Part shown: in pieces, positions 35,432 to 43,733 of the stretch
Layout of the letters: every line of letters starts with the position of its first letter
Position numbering within the stretch: the stretch's first letter is position 1
Origin: Candidatus Brevundimonas colombiensis
GTDB taxonomy: Bacteria; Pseudomonadota; Alphaproteobacteria; Caulobacterales; Caulobacteraceae
Reading direction: 5' to 3'
Length of the DNA stretch: 64,000 bases
Assembly: GCA_029202665.1 (NCBI GenBank)
Contig: CP119326.1
Coordinates: forward strand, 1,116,001 to 1,180,000
The notes under the pieces: model-generated
The model's database searches: none
What the model saw: only the letters and a program-made list of their open reading frames with translations
What the model was told of the DNA's origin: nothing
Position numbers and translations under genes: made by a program

Positions 35432-38131
35432 TCAGCCGCTGTTCCTCAACCCCGCCGCCACGCCGTTGATGGCCAGCAGGATGCCTTCGCGGACGCGGGG
35501 ATCGTCGTCGCCGGCGCGGCGGCGGCGGATCAGTTCGATCTGGACGTGGTTCAGCGGCTCGACATAGGGCATCCGCAGGCGGATCAGCCGGTCCAGCTCG
35601 GGCTGGCCGCCCAGCAGCCTGTCATGGCCGTTGATGGCCAGGATGGCGTCGTGGGTCCGGTCCCATTCGGCGCGGATCTCGCCATAGATGGACGCCGCCA
35701 GCGAGGCATCCGGGACCAGGGTCGCATAGCGGCGGGCGATGGTCATGTCGGACTTGGCCATGACCATCTCCATGTTCTGGACCAGGGTCTTGAAGAAGGG
35801 CCAGGCCTCGGCCATCGCTTTCAACTCGCCCATATCGCACCCCTGGACGGCCGAGCCGAAGCCGAACCAGCCGGGCAGCATGACCCGGCTCTGCGACCAG
35901 CTGAACACCCAGGGAATGGCGCGCAGGTCCTCGATCCGCGTCGAGGCGGTGCGCGACGACGGACGCGAGCCGATCTTCAGGTCGGCGATCTCGGCGATGG
36001 GGGTGGCGGCGCGGTAGTAGTCGACGAAGCCGTCGGTCTCATAGACCAGCTTGCGATAGGCGGCCATCGACCGGGCCGACAGGTCCGACAGGGTCGCACC
36101 GTGTTCGGCGGTGAAGGCGTGGTCGGTCCCCTGGCCCAGCGAAGCCAGCACGGCGCCGCAGGTCAGGGCGTCCAGATTGCGCAGGGCGATTTCCGGCTCG
36201 CCGTATTTGTTGGCGATGACCTCGCCCTGTTCGGTGGTGCGGATACGGCCCTGGACCGTGCCCTCGGGCTGGGCCAGGACGCCGGCGAAGGCCGAACCGC
36301 CGCCGCGCCCGACCGTGCCGCCGCGTCCGTGGAACAGTTGCAGCTTCAGTCCGTGCTTCTGGGTCACTTCGACCAGGGCGCGCGACGCCTCGTGCAGCTC
36401 CCAGCCCGAGGTCAGATAGGAGCCGTCCTTGTTCGAATCCGAATAGCCGATCATCACCTCCTGCACCCCGCGCGCCTGGGCGACGGCGAGGGCGGACGGT
36501 TCCTGAAGCAGTCTTTCCAGGGTGGGGCGGGCGGCGCGCAGATCCTCGATGGTCTCGAACAGGGGGGCGGCCTGGATGGGACAGGCGGCCGGGTCCTCGG
36601 GGCGGTAGAGACCGACCTCCTTGAGCAGCAGATAGACCTCAAGCAGATCGGAGGCGGCGTCGGTCTTGGATACGATGTGGGTGCGGATCGCCTGAGGGCC
36701 GAACGCGGCCAGGGCGCCGGCGGCGGCCTGGAGGATGGCGCGCTCCTTCAGCGTTTCGGCTTCATAGTCGGCATAGGGGCTGAACAGCAGGCGGGACGAG
36801 GCCAGTTCGGCGGCCAGAACCTTCAGCCGTCCCTCTTCGTCCAGCGCCAGATAGTCGGACTGGACGCCCGCCACCTTCAGCAGGTCGGCGACGACGCGTT
36901 CATGGACGTCGGCGTTCTGGCGCATATCCAGGGTCGCCATATGGAAGCCGAACACCTCGACCGCGGTGATCAGGTCGCTGAGCCGGTCGTCGGCGAAGAC
37001 GCCGCCGTGGTGCGAGACCAGGCTGTCGTGCAGGGTCCTCAGATCGGCCTCGAAGGCGTCGAGACCGGGATAGGGTTCGGCCTCGACCACGGCGCGGCGC
37101 GGGGCGGGGGCGTCGCCCAGCGTCTGATGCGTGGCGGCCAGGCGCCCATAGACGCCGGTCAGGGCGCGGCGATACGGCTCGTCCGCCCGGTGAGGCGACG
37201 GATCGCGCGCGGCGTCGGCCAGGGCCTGCAGTTCGGGCGACACCTGGGCCAGTTCGGTGGCCAGGCTGAGTTCGGCGCCCAGGGCGTGGACTTCTTCCAG
37301 ATAGAAGGCCAGCACCGCCCGCGCCTGGGTGCGGAAGGCGGCGGCCATGACCGTGGCGTCCACGTTCGGATTGCCGTCGCGGTCGCCCCCGACCCAGGTG
37401 CCGACCCGCATGAAGGGCTGCAGGTCCGGCGCGTCCAGCAGCCGCCGCCACGCCGACAACTGCCGGGGCGCGACGTGCAGGAAGATGCGGTCCAGGAAGG
37501 AGACGACGGTGTCGATCTCGTCCTGCACCACCAGCCCCTGGGTGCGGACCAGACGGGTGGCCCACAGGATGACGATCTGACGGCGCAGCGGCTCCGACAC
37601 GGCGGCGGGGGTGCAGGCGTCGCCGGCCTTGTCGCAAACATCCAGGATGTCGGTGATGGCGGCGATCCGGTCGATGACGCTCTTGCGGCGCACTTCGGAC
37701 GGATGGGCCGTCAGGACGGGCGAGATCAGGGCCTCGTCCAGCAGTTCGCGCACCGCCTGGCGATCAACGCCCTGGTCGGCCAGACGCTTCAGCGCGCCTT
37801 CGGGGGTGTCGGGGCGGGCGCCGGCCTCGGCCTGATCCTGCGCCCGCCTGCGGGTCGAGCGATCCTCGGCGATATTGGCCAGAAGGGAGAACAGGGCGAA
37901 GCCGTGGGCCAGACCCGCGGCCTGATCCACCGACATGGCGGTCAACAGCTTCTCCAGCCGCTTGCCCGGATGAGAGGCGGGGTCGCGGTGATAGGCGATG
38001 GAGGCCTGGCGCACCGCCTCGACGTGGTCGAACAGCGCCTGACCGCCTTCCTGGCGGATGATGTCGCCCAGAATACCGCCCAACAGACGGACTTCGTCGC
38101 GCAGGGCGTCGTCGGCGGCGGGGCTCATCAT
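35432..38131 (-). CDS. ppc: Phosphoenolpyruvate carboxylase
   Basis: Anaplerotic enzyme making oxaloacetate from PEP and bicarbonate. The 899-residue protein ends in GVAAGLRNSG, the conserved C terminus. The catalytic His region reads TAHPSEVRRKS, with Ser instead of the usual Thr of TAHPTE. The glycine-rich loop is FHGRGGTVGRGGGS, and GYSDSNKDGSYLTSG is also present. Start M(M)SPAADDALRDE is chosen by family length; an ATG at 38167 (MRILPPK) is possible. Neither has a good ribosome site. Confidence 0.95.
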   Translation of the reverse strand: MMSPAADDALRDEVRLLGGILGDIIRQEGGQALFDHVEAVRQASIAYHRDPASHPGKRLEKLLTAMSVDQAAGLAHGFALFSLLANIAEDRSTRRRAQDQAEAGARPDTPEGALKRLADQGVDRQAVRELLDEALISPVLTAHPSEVRRKSVIDRIAAITDILDVCDKAGDACTPAAVSEPLRRQIVILWATRLVRTQGLVVQDEIDTVVSFLDRIFLHVAPRQLSAWRRLLDAPDLQPFMRVGTWVGGDRDGNPNVDATVMAAAFRTQARAVLAFYLEEVHALGAELSLATELAQVSPELQALADAARDPSPHRADEPYRRALTGVYGRLAATHQTLGDAPAPRRAVVEAEPYPGLDAFEADLRTLHDSLVSHHGGVFADDRLSDLITAVEVFGFHMATLDMRQNADVHERVVADLLKVAGVQSDYLALDEEGRLKVLAAELASSRLLFSPYADYEAETLKERAILQAAAGALAAFGPQAIRTHIVSKTDAASDLLEVYLLLKEVGLYRPEDPAACPIQAAPLFETIEDLRAARPTLERLLQEPSALAVAQARGVQEVMIGYSDSNKDGSYLTSGWELHEASRALVEVTQKHGLKLQLFHGRGGTVGRGGGSAFAGVLAQPEGTVQGRIRTTEQGEVIANKYGEPEIALRNLDALTCGAVLASLGQGTDHAFTAEHGATLSDLSARSMAAYRKLVYETDGFVDYYRAATPIAEIADLKIGSRPSSRTASTRIEDLRAIPWVFSWSQSRVMLPGWFGFGSAVQGCDMGELKAMAEAWPFFKTLVQNMEMVMAKSDMTIARRYATLVPDASLAASIYGEIRAEWDRTHDAILAINGHDRLLGGQPELDRLIRLRMPYVEPLNHVQIELIRRRRAGDDDPRVREGILLAINGVAAGLRNSG

Positions 38132-38312
38132 TGCTTGATCCGAGGTTTTGGGCGGGAGGATGCGCATGTGAAGTATGCCAAACCGCCACGTCAACGCACG
38201 ATCCATGTCAGAACCGAAAATGCCGATCATGGTGAACCGGCCGTTAGGGTTTCTTAACCGGCGCATGGCGATGATGGGGGCGTAGGAGTCCAGATCGGTC
38301 CCGCCCGTGCCC

Positions 38313-39506
38313 ATGTTCGCCAAACGCCAGTCCGCACTCGCCGCCGCCGCCGGAACCGCTCCGCGCGTCAGGGACGGCGCGAGCTTCAAACCCATCGTCG
38401 AGGCGCTGAAGAAGCCGCCGGTCGCGGCGGGCCTGGCGGGCCTGTTGCTGCTGGGCGCCGGCGCCCTGTTCCTGACGGTGTTGGGCGACCCCAACGCCGG
38501 CGCGCCCTCGGCCCATGTGGCGCTGGAGCGCGACAAGCCTGCGCCTGCGGCCCCGGCGCCGAGCGGGTTCGAGGCCTTTTCCCTGGGGGCGATGGGACTC
38601 TATCAGAATCTGGCGGGCGGCGGCGATCCGGCCGCAAACGGCGAGGCGGTCATCACCCTGCCGGACGGCGGCAGCGTGTCGGGGGCCGCGCCGACGGCCT
38701 ATACGGCGCCGGTCCATGCGGCCTCGCCCCTGACCAAGGCGCCGATCGCGGGCCTGTCGCAACCCGGTCCCAACGGCCCCCTGCCGATGATCGCGCCGGA
38801 CGGCCGCGTGCCGGCCCAGGCCTATGCCCGTCCCTTCCGCCCGAACGGCAAGCCGCGCGTCGCCCTGATCGTGGGCGGGCTGGGGCTGAACGCGGTGACG
38901 ACCCGCGCCGCCATCGAACGCCTGCCGCCCGAGGTGACGCTCAGCTTCGTGCCCTATGCCGACAATCTGCAGAGCTGGATCGATCAGGCGCGGGCCCAGG
39001 GTCACGAGGTGATGCTGGAAATGCCGATGGAGCCGACCGGCTATCCCGACAATGATCCCGGCCCCTATACGCTGCTGGCCGACGGCGGCGCCGACGACGT
39101 GGCGGCCAAGATGGACTGGCTGCTGGGCCGCGCGACCGGCTATTTCGGCGTGACCAACTATCTGGGCGACCGCTTCGCCGCCTCGGACACGGGCATGAAC
39201 GCCTTCCTGACGGTGCTGCGCCAGAAGGGCGTGGCCTTCCTGGACGACGGCTCGGTCCAGCGTCGGCCGGGCGCCTGGTCGCGGGCCAGCGCCGACCGCA
39301 TCATCGACCGCACCCAGTCGCCCGCCGCCATCATCGCCGCCCTGAACGGTCTGGAGGCCCAGGCCAAGCTGCGCGGCTCGGCCCTGGGGACGGGCTTCAG
39401 CTATCCGGTGACGGTCGAGGCCGCCGCCCGCTGGACCGCCGGTCTGGACCAGCGCGGCCTGCAGCTTGCGCCCGCCTCGTCCATGTCGATGCGGCCGGGG
39501 CGGTGA
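38313..39506 (+). CDS. Divergent polysaccharide deacetylase (YibQ-like)
   Basis: A 397-residue membrane-anchored protein. An N-terminal basic stretch, one membrane helix (about residues 32-52) and a Pro/Ala/Gly-rich linker are followed by the divergent polysaccharide deacetylase domain (DUF610), with VALIVGGLGLNAVTTRAAIERLPPEVTLSFVPY near 188 and EVMLEMPMEPTGYPDNDPGPYTL near 234. In many alphaproteobacteria the gene lies between envC-ctpA and rppH; here rppH follows but ctpA is absent. Catalytic metal ligands are only partly conserved. A GTG at 38307 is an alternative start. Confidence 0.85.
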   Translation: MFAKRQSALAAAAGTAPRVRDGASFKPIVEALKKPPVAAGLAGLLLLGAGALFLTVLGDPNAGAPSAHVALERDKPAPAAPAPSGFEAFSLGAMGLYQNLAGGGDPAANGEAVITLPDGGSVSGAAPTAYTAPVHAASPLTKAPIAGLSQPGPNGPLPMIAPDGRVPAQAYARPFRPNGKPRVALIVGGLGLNAVTTRAAIERLPPEVTLSFVPYADNLQSWIDQARAQGHEVMLEMPMEPTGYPDNDPGPYTLLADGGADDVAAKMDWLLGRATGYFGVTNYLGDRFAASDTGMNAFLTVLRQKGVAFLDDGSVQRRPGAWSRASADRIIDRTQSPAAIIAALNGLEAQAKLRGSALGTGFSYPVTVEAAARWTAGLDQRGLQLAPASSMSMRPGR

Positions 39507-39517
39507 TCAGGTTTTGG

Positions 39518-39590
39518 GTGAGGCGTGCTAGTGAGCGAGAAGTGAGCCAGATGCGCCTTCGCTCACCCTTTGCTCACTAGCACGCCTCAC
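39518..39590. promoter_or_regulatory. Large hairpin in the rppH leader
   Basis: A perfect 19-bp inverted repeat (39518-39536 and 39572-39590, core GCTCACTAGCACGCC) encloses a second stem GTGAGC/GCTCAC at 39542-39566. The right arm ends 10 nt before the rppH ATG, so it covers the region where a ribosome would land. No T run follows. Confidence 0.7.
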
Positions 39591-39599
39591 CAAGAATCC

Positions 39600-40076
39600 A
39601 TGACCGACCTCACCCTCTATCGCCCCAACGTCGGCGTCGTGCTGTTCAATCGCGAGGGCCGCGTCTGGTATGGGCGCCGCCACGCCACGCCCGGCCCCTA
39701 TAACTGGCAGTTTCCGCAAGGCGGCGTCGACGAGGGCGAGGATCTGGAGGCGGCGGCGCGACGCGAACTGCACGAGGAGACGGGCGTCACCTCGGTCGAG
39801 CTGCTGGCCCGGACGGCGGACTGGATCCGCTATGACTTTCCGCCCGAGGCGATGAACAACGCCAAGGCCTGGCGCGGATTCAAGGGCCAGAAGCAGCAGT
39901 GGTTCGCCTTCCGCTTCACCGGCGACGAGGCCGAGATCGACCTGGAGGCGGACAAGGACGTGGAGTTCGACGCCTGGCGATGGGGCGATCTGTCCGAGGC
40001 CTGCGACCTGATCGTGCCGTTCAAACGCCCGGCCTATGAGCAGGTCGCAGCCGCCTTCGCCCATCTGGCCGCATAG
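39600..40076 (+). CDS. rppH: RNA pyrophosphohydrolase
   Basis: A 158-residue Nudix hydrolase that removes pyrophosphate from the 5' end of mRNA and opens it to decay. The Nudix box fits G-X5-E-X7-REUXEEXGU exactly at residues 41-63. YRPNVGVVLFN and PGPYNWQFPQGG are RppH-type flanks. WRWGDLSEACDLIVPFKRPAYEQV closes the protein. The start at 39600 is 10 nt after a strong hairpin and lacks an obvious ribosome site, so its translation may depend on that structure. Confidence 0.94.
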   Translation: MTDLTLYRPNVGVVLFNREGRVWYGRRHATPGPYNWQFPQGGVDEGEDLEAAARRELHEETGVTSVELLARTADWIRYDFPPEAMNNAKAWRGFKGQKQQWFAFRFTGDEAEIDLEADKDVEFDAWRWGDLSEACDLIVPFKRPAYEQVAAAFAHLAA

Positions 40077-40101
40077 AAAAAGGGCGGCGCGAACGCCGCC
40101 C
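40076..40101 (-). terminator. Terminator between rppH and hsp20
   Basis: Stem GGGCGGCG-CGAA-CGCCGCCC at 40082-40101. An A run precedes it on the plus strand (40077-40081), giving U residues after the stem on the minus strand, so it mainly serves hsp20. Confidence 0.75.
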
Positions 40102-40126
40102 CCTCCATAGTCTGCCGCAAGACAGC

Positions 40127-40591
40127 TTAGGCCGCTTCAGCCTTGCCCTCGATCAGGGTCGAGCCGGCGCCGATTTCGATGCGGCGGGGCTTCAGCGCCT
40201 CGGGCAGCTCGCGCTTCAGCGAAATCGACAGCAGGCCGTTGACCAGGTCGGCGTCGGTCACGACGACATAGTCGGCCAGCTGGAAGCGGCGCTCGAAATC
40301 CCGCTCGGCCAGGCCGCGATGCAGATAGGTCTTCTGCGGCGCCGCGTCGTCGTTGGCGGTCTTGCGGCCGGTCACGGTCAGCAGGTTCTCCTTCACCTCG
40401 ATGTTCAGTTCGTCGGTGGTGAAGCCCGCCACGGCGATCTCGATGCGATAGGCGTTCTCGCCCGTCGTCTCGATGTTGTAGGGGGGATAGCCGCCTTCCG
40501 AACTGGTGCGCGAGGCGCTTTCCAGCAGATTGGCCAGGCGGTCGAAACCGACGGCCGAACGGTACAGCGGCGAGAAATCATAGGTACGCAT
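40127..40591 (-). CDS. Small heat-shock protein (Hsp20/IbpA)
   Basis: A 154-residue ATP-independent chaperone that holds unfolding proteins. The N terminus MRTYDFSPLYRSAVGFDRL is typical of the alphaproteobacterial class A group, the alpha-crystallin domain runs from about residue 35 to 130 (NIEVKENLLTVTGRK and LHRGLAERDFERRFQLADYV), and a short tail with IEI follows. AGGAGG 6 nt before the ATG at 40591 fixes the start. Control is by an RpoH-type promoter at 40722-40751 and a ROSE-like thermometer in the leader. Confidence 0.96.
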   Translation of the reverse strand: MRTYDFSPLYRSAVGFDRLANLLESASRTSSEGGYPPYNIETTGENAYRIEIAVAGFTTDELNIEVKENLLTVTGRKTANDDAAPQKTYLHRGLAERDFERRFQLADYVVVTDADLVNGLLSISLKRELPEALKPRRIEIGAGSTLIEGKAEAA

Positions 40592-40597
40592 CAGCAT

Positions 40598-40672
40598 CCT
40601 CCTGAGGATCAGCAAGGTTGAGCCGCCCGGCGGTTTGGCCCGGACGGTAGGGACGCAGTCCGACGACCCGCG
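40598..40672 (-). ncRNA. ROSE-like RNA thermometer of hsp20
   Basis: On the minus strand, CCTTGCT (plus 40611-40617) can pair with AGGAGG (40598-40603), leaving one bulged G opposite the Shine-Dalgarno, which is the hallmark of ROSE elements (UYGCU against AGGA). Upstream in the same leader, CCGTCCGG/CCGGGCGG and GGAC-TGC-GTCC can form two further hairpins. This would block translation at low temperature. Confidence 0.8.
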
Positions 40673-40721
40673 AGCGGCGCCGTCAGTCTGGAGAACCCGA
40701 AATCGGCGCTCTCAGGAAATC

Positions 40722-40751
40722 AGATGGGAACGCCGAATGCGGCGTCAAGGG
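40722..40751 (-). promoter_or_regulatory. RpoH (sigma-32) promoter of hsp20
   Basis: On the minus strand, CCCTTGAC is followed after 15 nt by CCCATCT, matching the heat-shock consensus CTTGAA / CCCATnT. The transcript would have a leader of about 120 nt containing the ROSE-like element. Confidence 0.75.
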
Positions 40752-40857
40752 GCGCATCGGCGGGCTGCGACGGATCGTCGGCGTCGCGCCATCGTCCTTT
40801 GCGTCGGGGGCAGGGCGGCCTATGGAGAGACGCCCCTTAGAGCAGGATCGTCCGCCC

Positions 40858-41673
40858 ATGCGTCTCGCCGCCCTCAGCCTTCTCGCCCTTGCGGCCGCCG
40901 CCGCGCCGGCGATGGCCCAGACCGCGCCCCCGGCGTCCCAGACCGAGGGAGCCTGGACGCCGCCGCGTTCGGCCCTGTCCAGCGCCATGCCGACCTTCGC
41001 CGAGGATACGGCGCTTCAGGCCGCCGTCGCCGCCGAGACCCGCCCCGCCGCCGATCGGGCGCGCGACGTCTATCGCCACCCCTACGAGGCCCTGACCTTC
41101 TGGGGACTGACGCCCGGCATGACGGTGGTGGAGATCGAGCCGGGCAGCGCCAGCTGGTGGCGGCATATCCTGGAACCCTATGCGGCCGCGACCGGCGGGC
41201 GCTATGTCCCGGTCAACAAGCCGCTGGAAAGCATGGGCGTGGCTGAAGGTCAGGCGGACCTGATCCTGGTGGCGCGCGCCTTCCACAACTGGGCGCGCGA
41301 CGGCCGCACCCAGCCCTATCTGCAGGCCTTCTTCAAGGCGCTGAAGCCCGGCGGGGTCCTGGCGGTCGAACAGCACCGCAGCGCCGAGGGGCTGAACGCC
41401 GCCGAGGTCGCCTCCACCGGCTATGTGCCCGAAAGCTATGTGATTCATGAGGCGCGCAACGCCGGCTTCGTGCTGGAGGCGCGCAGCGAGCTGAACGCCA
41501 ATCCCAAGGACGATCACGACCATCCGTTCGGCGTCTGGACCCTGCCGCCCATTCGCCAGTCGGCGGCGCGCAACGACCCGTCGGGCCGCGCCCTGACGCC
41601 TCAGGAACGGGCCGCCTTCGACGCCGTCGGCGAGAGCGACCGGATGACCCTGCGGTTCAGAAAGCCGGAATAG
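40858..41673 (+). CDS. Exported methyltransferase-like protein (COG4798 type), copy 1
   Basis: A 271-residue protein with a clear signal peptide (about residues 1-20, ending AMAQ). The body resembles class I SAM-dependent methyltransferases, but the SAM-binding loop reads VVEIEPGSASWWRHIL, without the usual GxGxG. ALKPGGVLAVEQHR is the motif-IV-like stretch, and ENPKDDHDHPFGVWTLPP-like sequence near 215 and GESDRMTLRFRKPE at the end are shared with the next gene. Placing a SAM-type fold outside the cytoplasm is odd, since SAM is not known to be present in the periplasm. Confidence 0.85.
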   Translation: MRLAALSLLALAAAAAPAMAQTAPPASQTEGAWTPPRSALSSAMPTFAEDTALQAAVAAETRPAADRARDVYRHPYEALTFWGLTPGMTVVEIEPGSASWWRHILEPYAAATGGRYVPVNKPLESMGVAEGQADLILVARAFHNWARDGRTQPYLQAFFKALKPGGVLAVEQHRSAEGLNAAEVASTGYVPESYVIHEARNAGFVLEARSELNANPKDDHDHPFGVWTLPPIRQSAARNDPSGRALTPQERAAFDAVGESDRMTLRFRKPE

Positions 41674-41763
41674 CCGTTCCGTTTTGACCCGGCCCGCGAA
41701 CCCGATTAAGCCCGATCCGTCGGGTGTGTCGGGCGCGGGGCCGCACCCTCGCGGGAGTATGGA

Positions 41764-42690
41764 ATGGCGGAAAGTCAGGCGAAGGGGCGCGGATTGTCGC
41801 GCCGGTTCCTGCTGAGCGGCGCGACGGCTCTGACGCTGACCGGCATGGCGGCTTGCGGCCGCAAGGACAAGGTCGAGGCGCCCGCCGCCCCGAACGCTCC
41901 GCCCGCTCCCTCCGGCCCGCCGGAAGGCTCGCTGGACTGGGCGGTTCAGGGGCCGTGGCGCTCGGCCCAGGACCGGGCGCGCGACGCCTTCCGCCACCCG
42001 ATGGAGACGCTGCGCTTCTATGGGTTGCAGCCCAAGATGGCGGTGGTCGAGTTCTGGCCCGGCAGCGGCTGGTACACCGAAATCCTGGCCCCCTATCTGA
42101 CCCGGGGCGGCGGAACCTATGTGGCGGCCCTGTTCCCCGAAGGCCCGACGGCCGATCCGGCCCAGGCGGTGCTGAACGCGGCCTTCCGCACCCGCTTCTC
42201 CAGCGACAAGAAACTGTATGGCGAGCCGCAGTTCAGCGTGTTCGGCGCGGCGTCGGGACCGGTGACGACGCCGGGCGCGGCGGACCTGTGCCTGTTCATG
42301 CGGACCCTGCATGGCTGGATGGCGGCGGGGATCGCCGAAAAGGCTTTCGCGGACGCCTTCGCGGCGCTGCGTCCGGGTGGCGTCCTGGGCATCGAACAGC
42401 ATCGTCTGGCCCCGGCGCAGGACCAGGACCCGGTCGCGGCCAACGGCTATGTCCAGGAGGGATTCGTGCGCCAGCTGGCCGCCGAAGCGGGCTTCGTCTT
42501 CGTCGAGGCGTCCGAGATCAACGCCAATGCGAAGGACACCAAGGATCATCCGTTCGGGGTCGACACCCTGGCGCCGACCCGCCTGACCGCGCCGCGCGGA
42601 CAACCGGCCGATCCGACCTTCGACCGCACCAAATACGAGGCGATCGGCGAGAGCGATCGCATGACCTTGAAGTTCAGGAAGCCCGAGTGA
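41764..42690 (+). CDS. Exported methyltransferase-like lipoprotein (COG4798 type), copy 2
   Basis: A 308-residue paralogue of the preceding gene. The N terminus LSRRFLLSGATALTL is a Tat-like signal (SRRFL) ending in lipobox MAAC near residue 28, so it is probably an exported lipoprotein. The fold region begins VVEFWPGSGWYTEIL, which keeps a G-S-G. ALRPGGVLGIEQHR, NANAKDTKDHPFGVDTL and GESDRMTLKFRKPE parallel copy 1. Its stop overlaps the GTG of the hydrolase gene by 4 nt. Tandem duplication followed by divergence is inferred. Confidence 0.87.
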   Translation: MAESQAKGRGLSRRFLLSGATALTLTGMAACGRKDKVEAPAAPNAPPAPSGPPEGSLDWAVQGPWRSAQDRARDAFRHPMETLRFYGLQPKMAVVEFWPGSGWYTEILAPYLTRGGGTYVAALFPEGPTADPAQAVLNAAFRTRFSSDKKLYGEPQFSVFGAASGPVTTPGAADLCLFMRTLHGWMAAGIAEKAFADAFAALRPGGVLGIEQHRLAPAQDQDPVAANGYVQEGFVRQLAAEAGFVFVEASEINANAKDTKDHPFGVDTLAPTRLTAPRGQPADPTFDRTKYEAIGESDRMTLKFRKPE

Positions 42691-43733
42691 ACCGCGCCCA
42701 AGCCTTCGCCGCCAATGCCCCCCTGATGGGGGTGCCCGGCGCCTATCCGCCCCCTGGCGGCAAGGGGGACTGGTTTCGAGGAGCGGGCGGGATGCGCCTG
42801 CGCGCAGGCCTGTGGTCGCCCTCGCACCTGAGCGCGGACAAGGTGCGCGGCACGGTGGTCCTCAGTCCCGGCCGCACCGAGCCGATCGAGAAATACTATG
42901 AGGTCATCGGCAACTTCCTGGCGCGGGGCTGGTGCGTCCTGACCCACGACTGGCGCGGCCAGGGCCTGTCCGCCCGCCTGCTGCCCGACCGGCTGAAGGG
43001 CCATGCCCGCGCGGTCGAGGAGTTTCTGGACGACTACAACCGCCTCCTGAACACCTATGAGGCCCAGTGCCCCAAACCGTGGATCATGGTGGGCCATTCG
43101 ATGGGCGCCTGCCTGAACCTGCTGACGCTGGAAGGCGGCGAGGAGCGGTTCGCGGGCGCGGTCCTGTCCAGCCCCATGCTGCGCATCAAGACCGGCAAGC
43201 GGTCGATGTGGTCGGTCAAGCTGGTGGTGCGCTGGAACATCCGCCACGGCCAGGCCGGCGACTATGTCCTGGGCGATCCGGACGATCCGTTCGACCACAA
43301 CTTCGCCGAGGACGCCCTGACCTCGGACGACAGCCGCTACGAGATGTGGCGACAGCAGTTGTTCGCCTGCCCGCATCTGGCCATCGGCGGACCCACCTAT
43401 GGCTGGCTGGCCTTTGCGCTGGACGCCGGCGAGCGGGCGCTGAAGCCCAAGGCGCTGAAGGCGGTGCGCGTCCCGGTCGCCATCGTCCAGGCCGACGCCG
43501 ACGACGTGGTGTGGAAACAGACCACCCGCTGGGCCGCCAGACGCCTGCCGCGCGGACGCTATGTCGAGGTCGCGGGCGCCAAGCACGAGGTCATCATGGA
43601 GGCCGACGACATGCGCGCCGTCTTCCTGAAGGAATTCGACGCCATGGCCGACCTGGTGTCGCCGACGCCGGATGCGGCCGTCGATCCATCGGCGCGCACC
43701 GTGGACGTCACGGCCGAACCGGCGGGGATCTAG
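42687..43733 (+). CDS. Alpha/beta hydrolase, lysophospholipase-like
   Basis: A 348-residue serine hydrolase of the PldB/monoacylglycerol lipase type (Hydrolase_4). The nucleophile elbow is GHSMG near residue 136, preceded by HDWRGQGLSARL, and KHEVIMEAD near 300 gives the catalytic His; the Asp is likely in VQADADDVV near 268. The GTG start overlaps the previous stop, so it is coupled to the methyltransferase-like pair. No signal peptide, hence probably cytoplasmic. Its stop overlaps the convergent S41 peptidase gene by 4 nt. Confidence 0.88.
   Translation: MNRAQAFAANAPLMGVPGAYPPPGGKGDWFRGAGGMRLRAGLWSPSHLSADKVRGTVVLSPGRTEPIEKYYEVIGNFLARGWCVLTHDWRGQGLSARLLPDRLKGHARAVEEFLDDYNRLLNTYEAQCPKPWIMVGHSMGACLNLLTLEGGEERFAGAVLSSPMLRIKTGKRSMWSVKLVVRWNIRHGQAGDYVLGDPDDPFDHNFAEDALTSDDSRYEMWRQQLFACPHLAIGGPTYGWLAFALDAGERALKPKALKAVRVPVAIVQADADDVVWKQTTRWAARRLPRGRYVEVAGAKHEVIMEADDMRAVFLKEFDAMADLVSPTPDAAVDPSARTVDVTAEPAGI

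Noticed and set aside
35546..38257. 903-codon plus-strand open frame
   Set aside because: Exact antisense of ppc, Gly/Arg/Gln-rich, no motifs; a shadow.
38222..38262. Possible CtrA site or regulator site (GTTAGGGTTTCTTAAC) between ppc and the yibQ-like gene
   Set aside because: The spacing does not fit TTAA-N7-TTAA, and only one half is intact.
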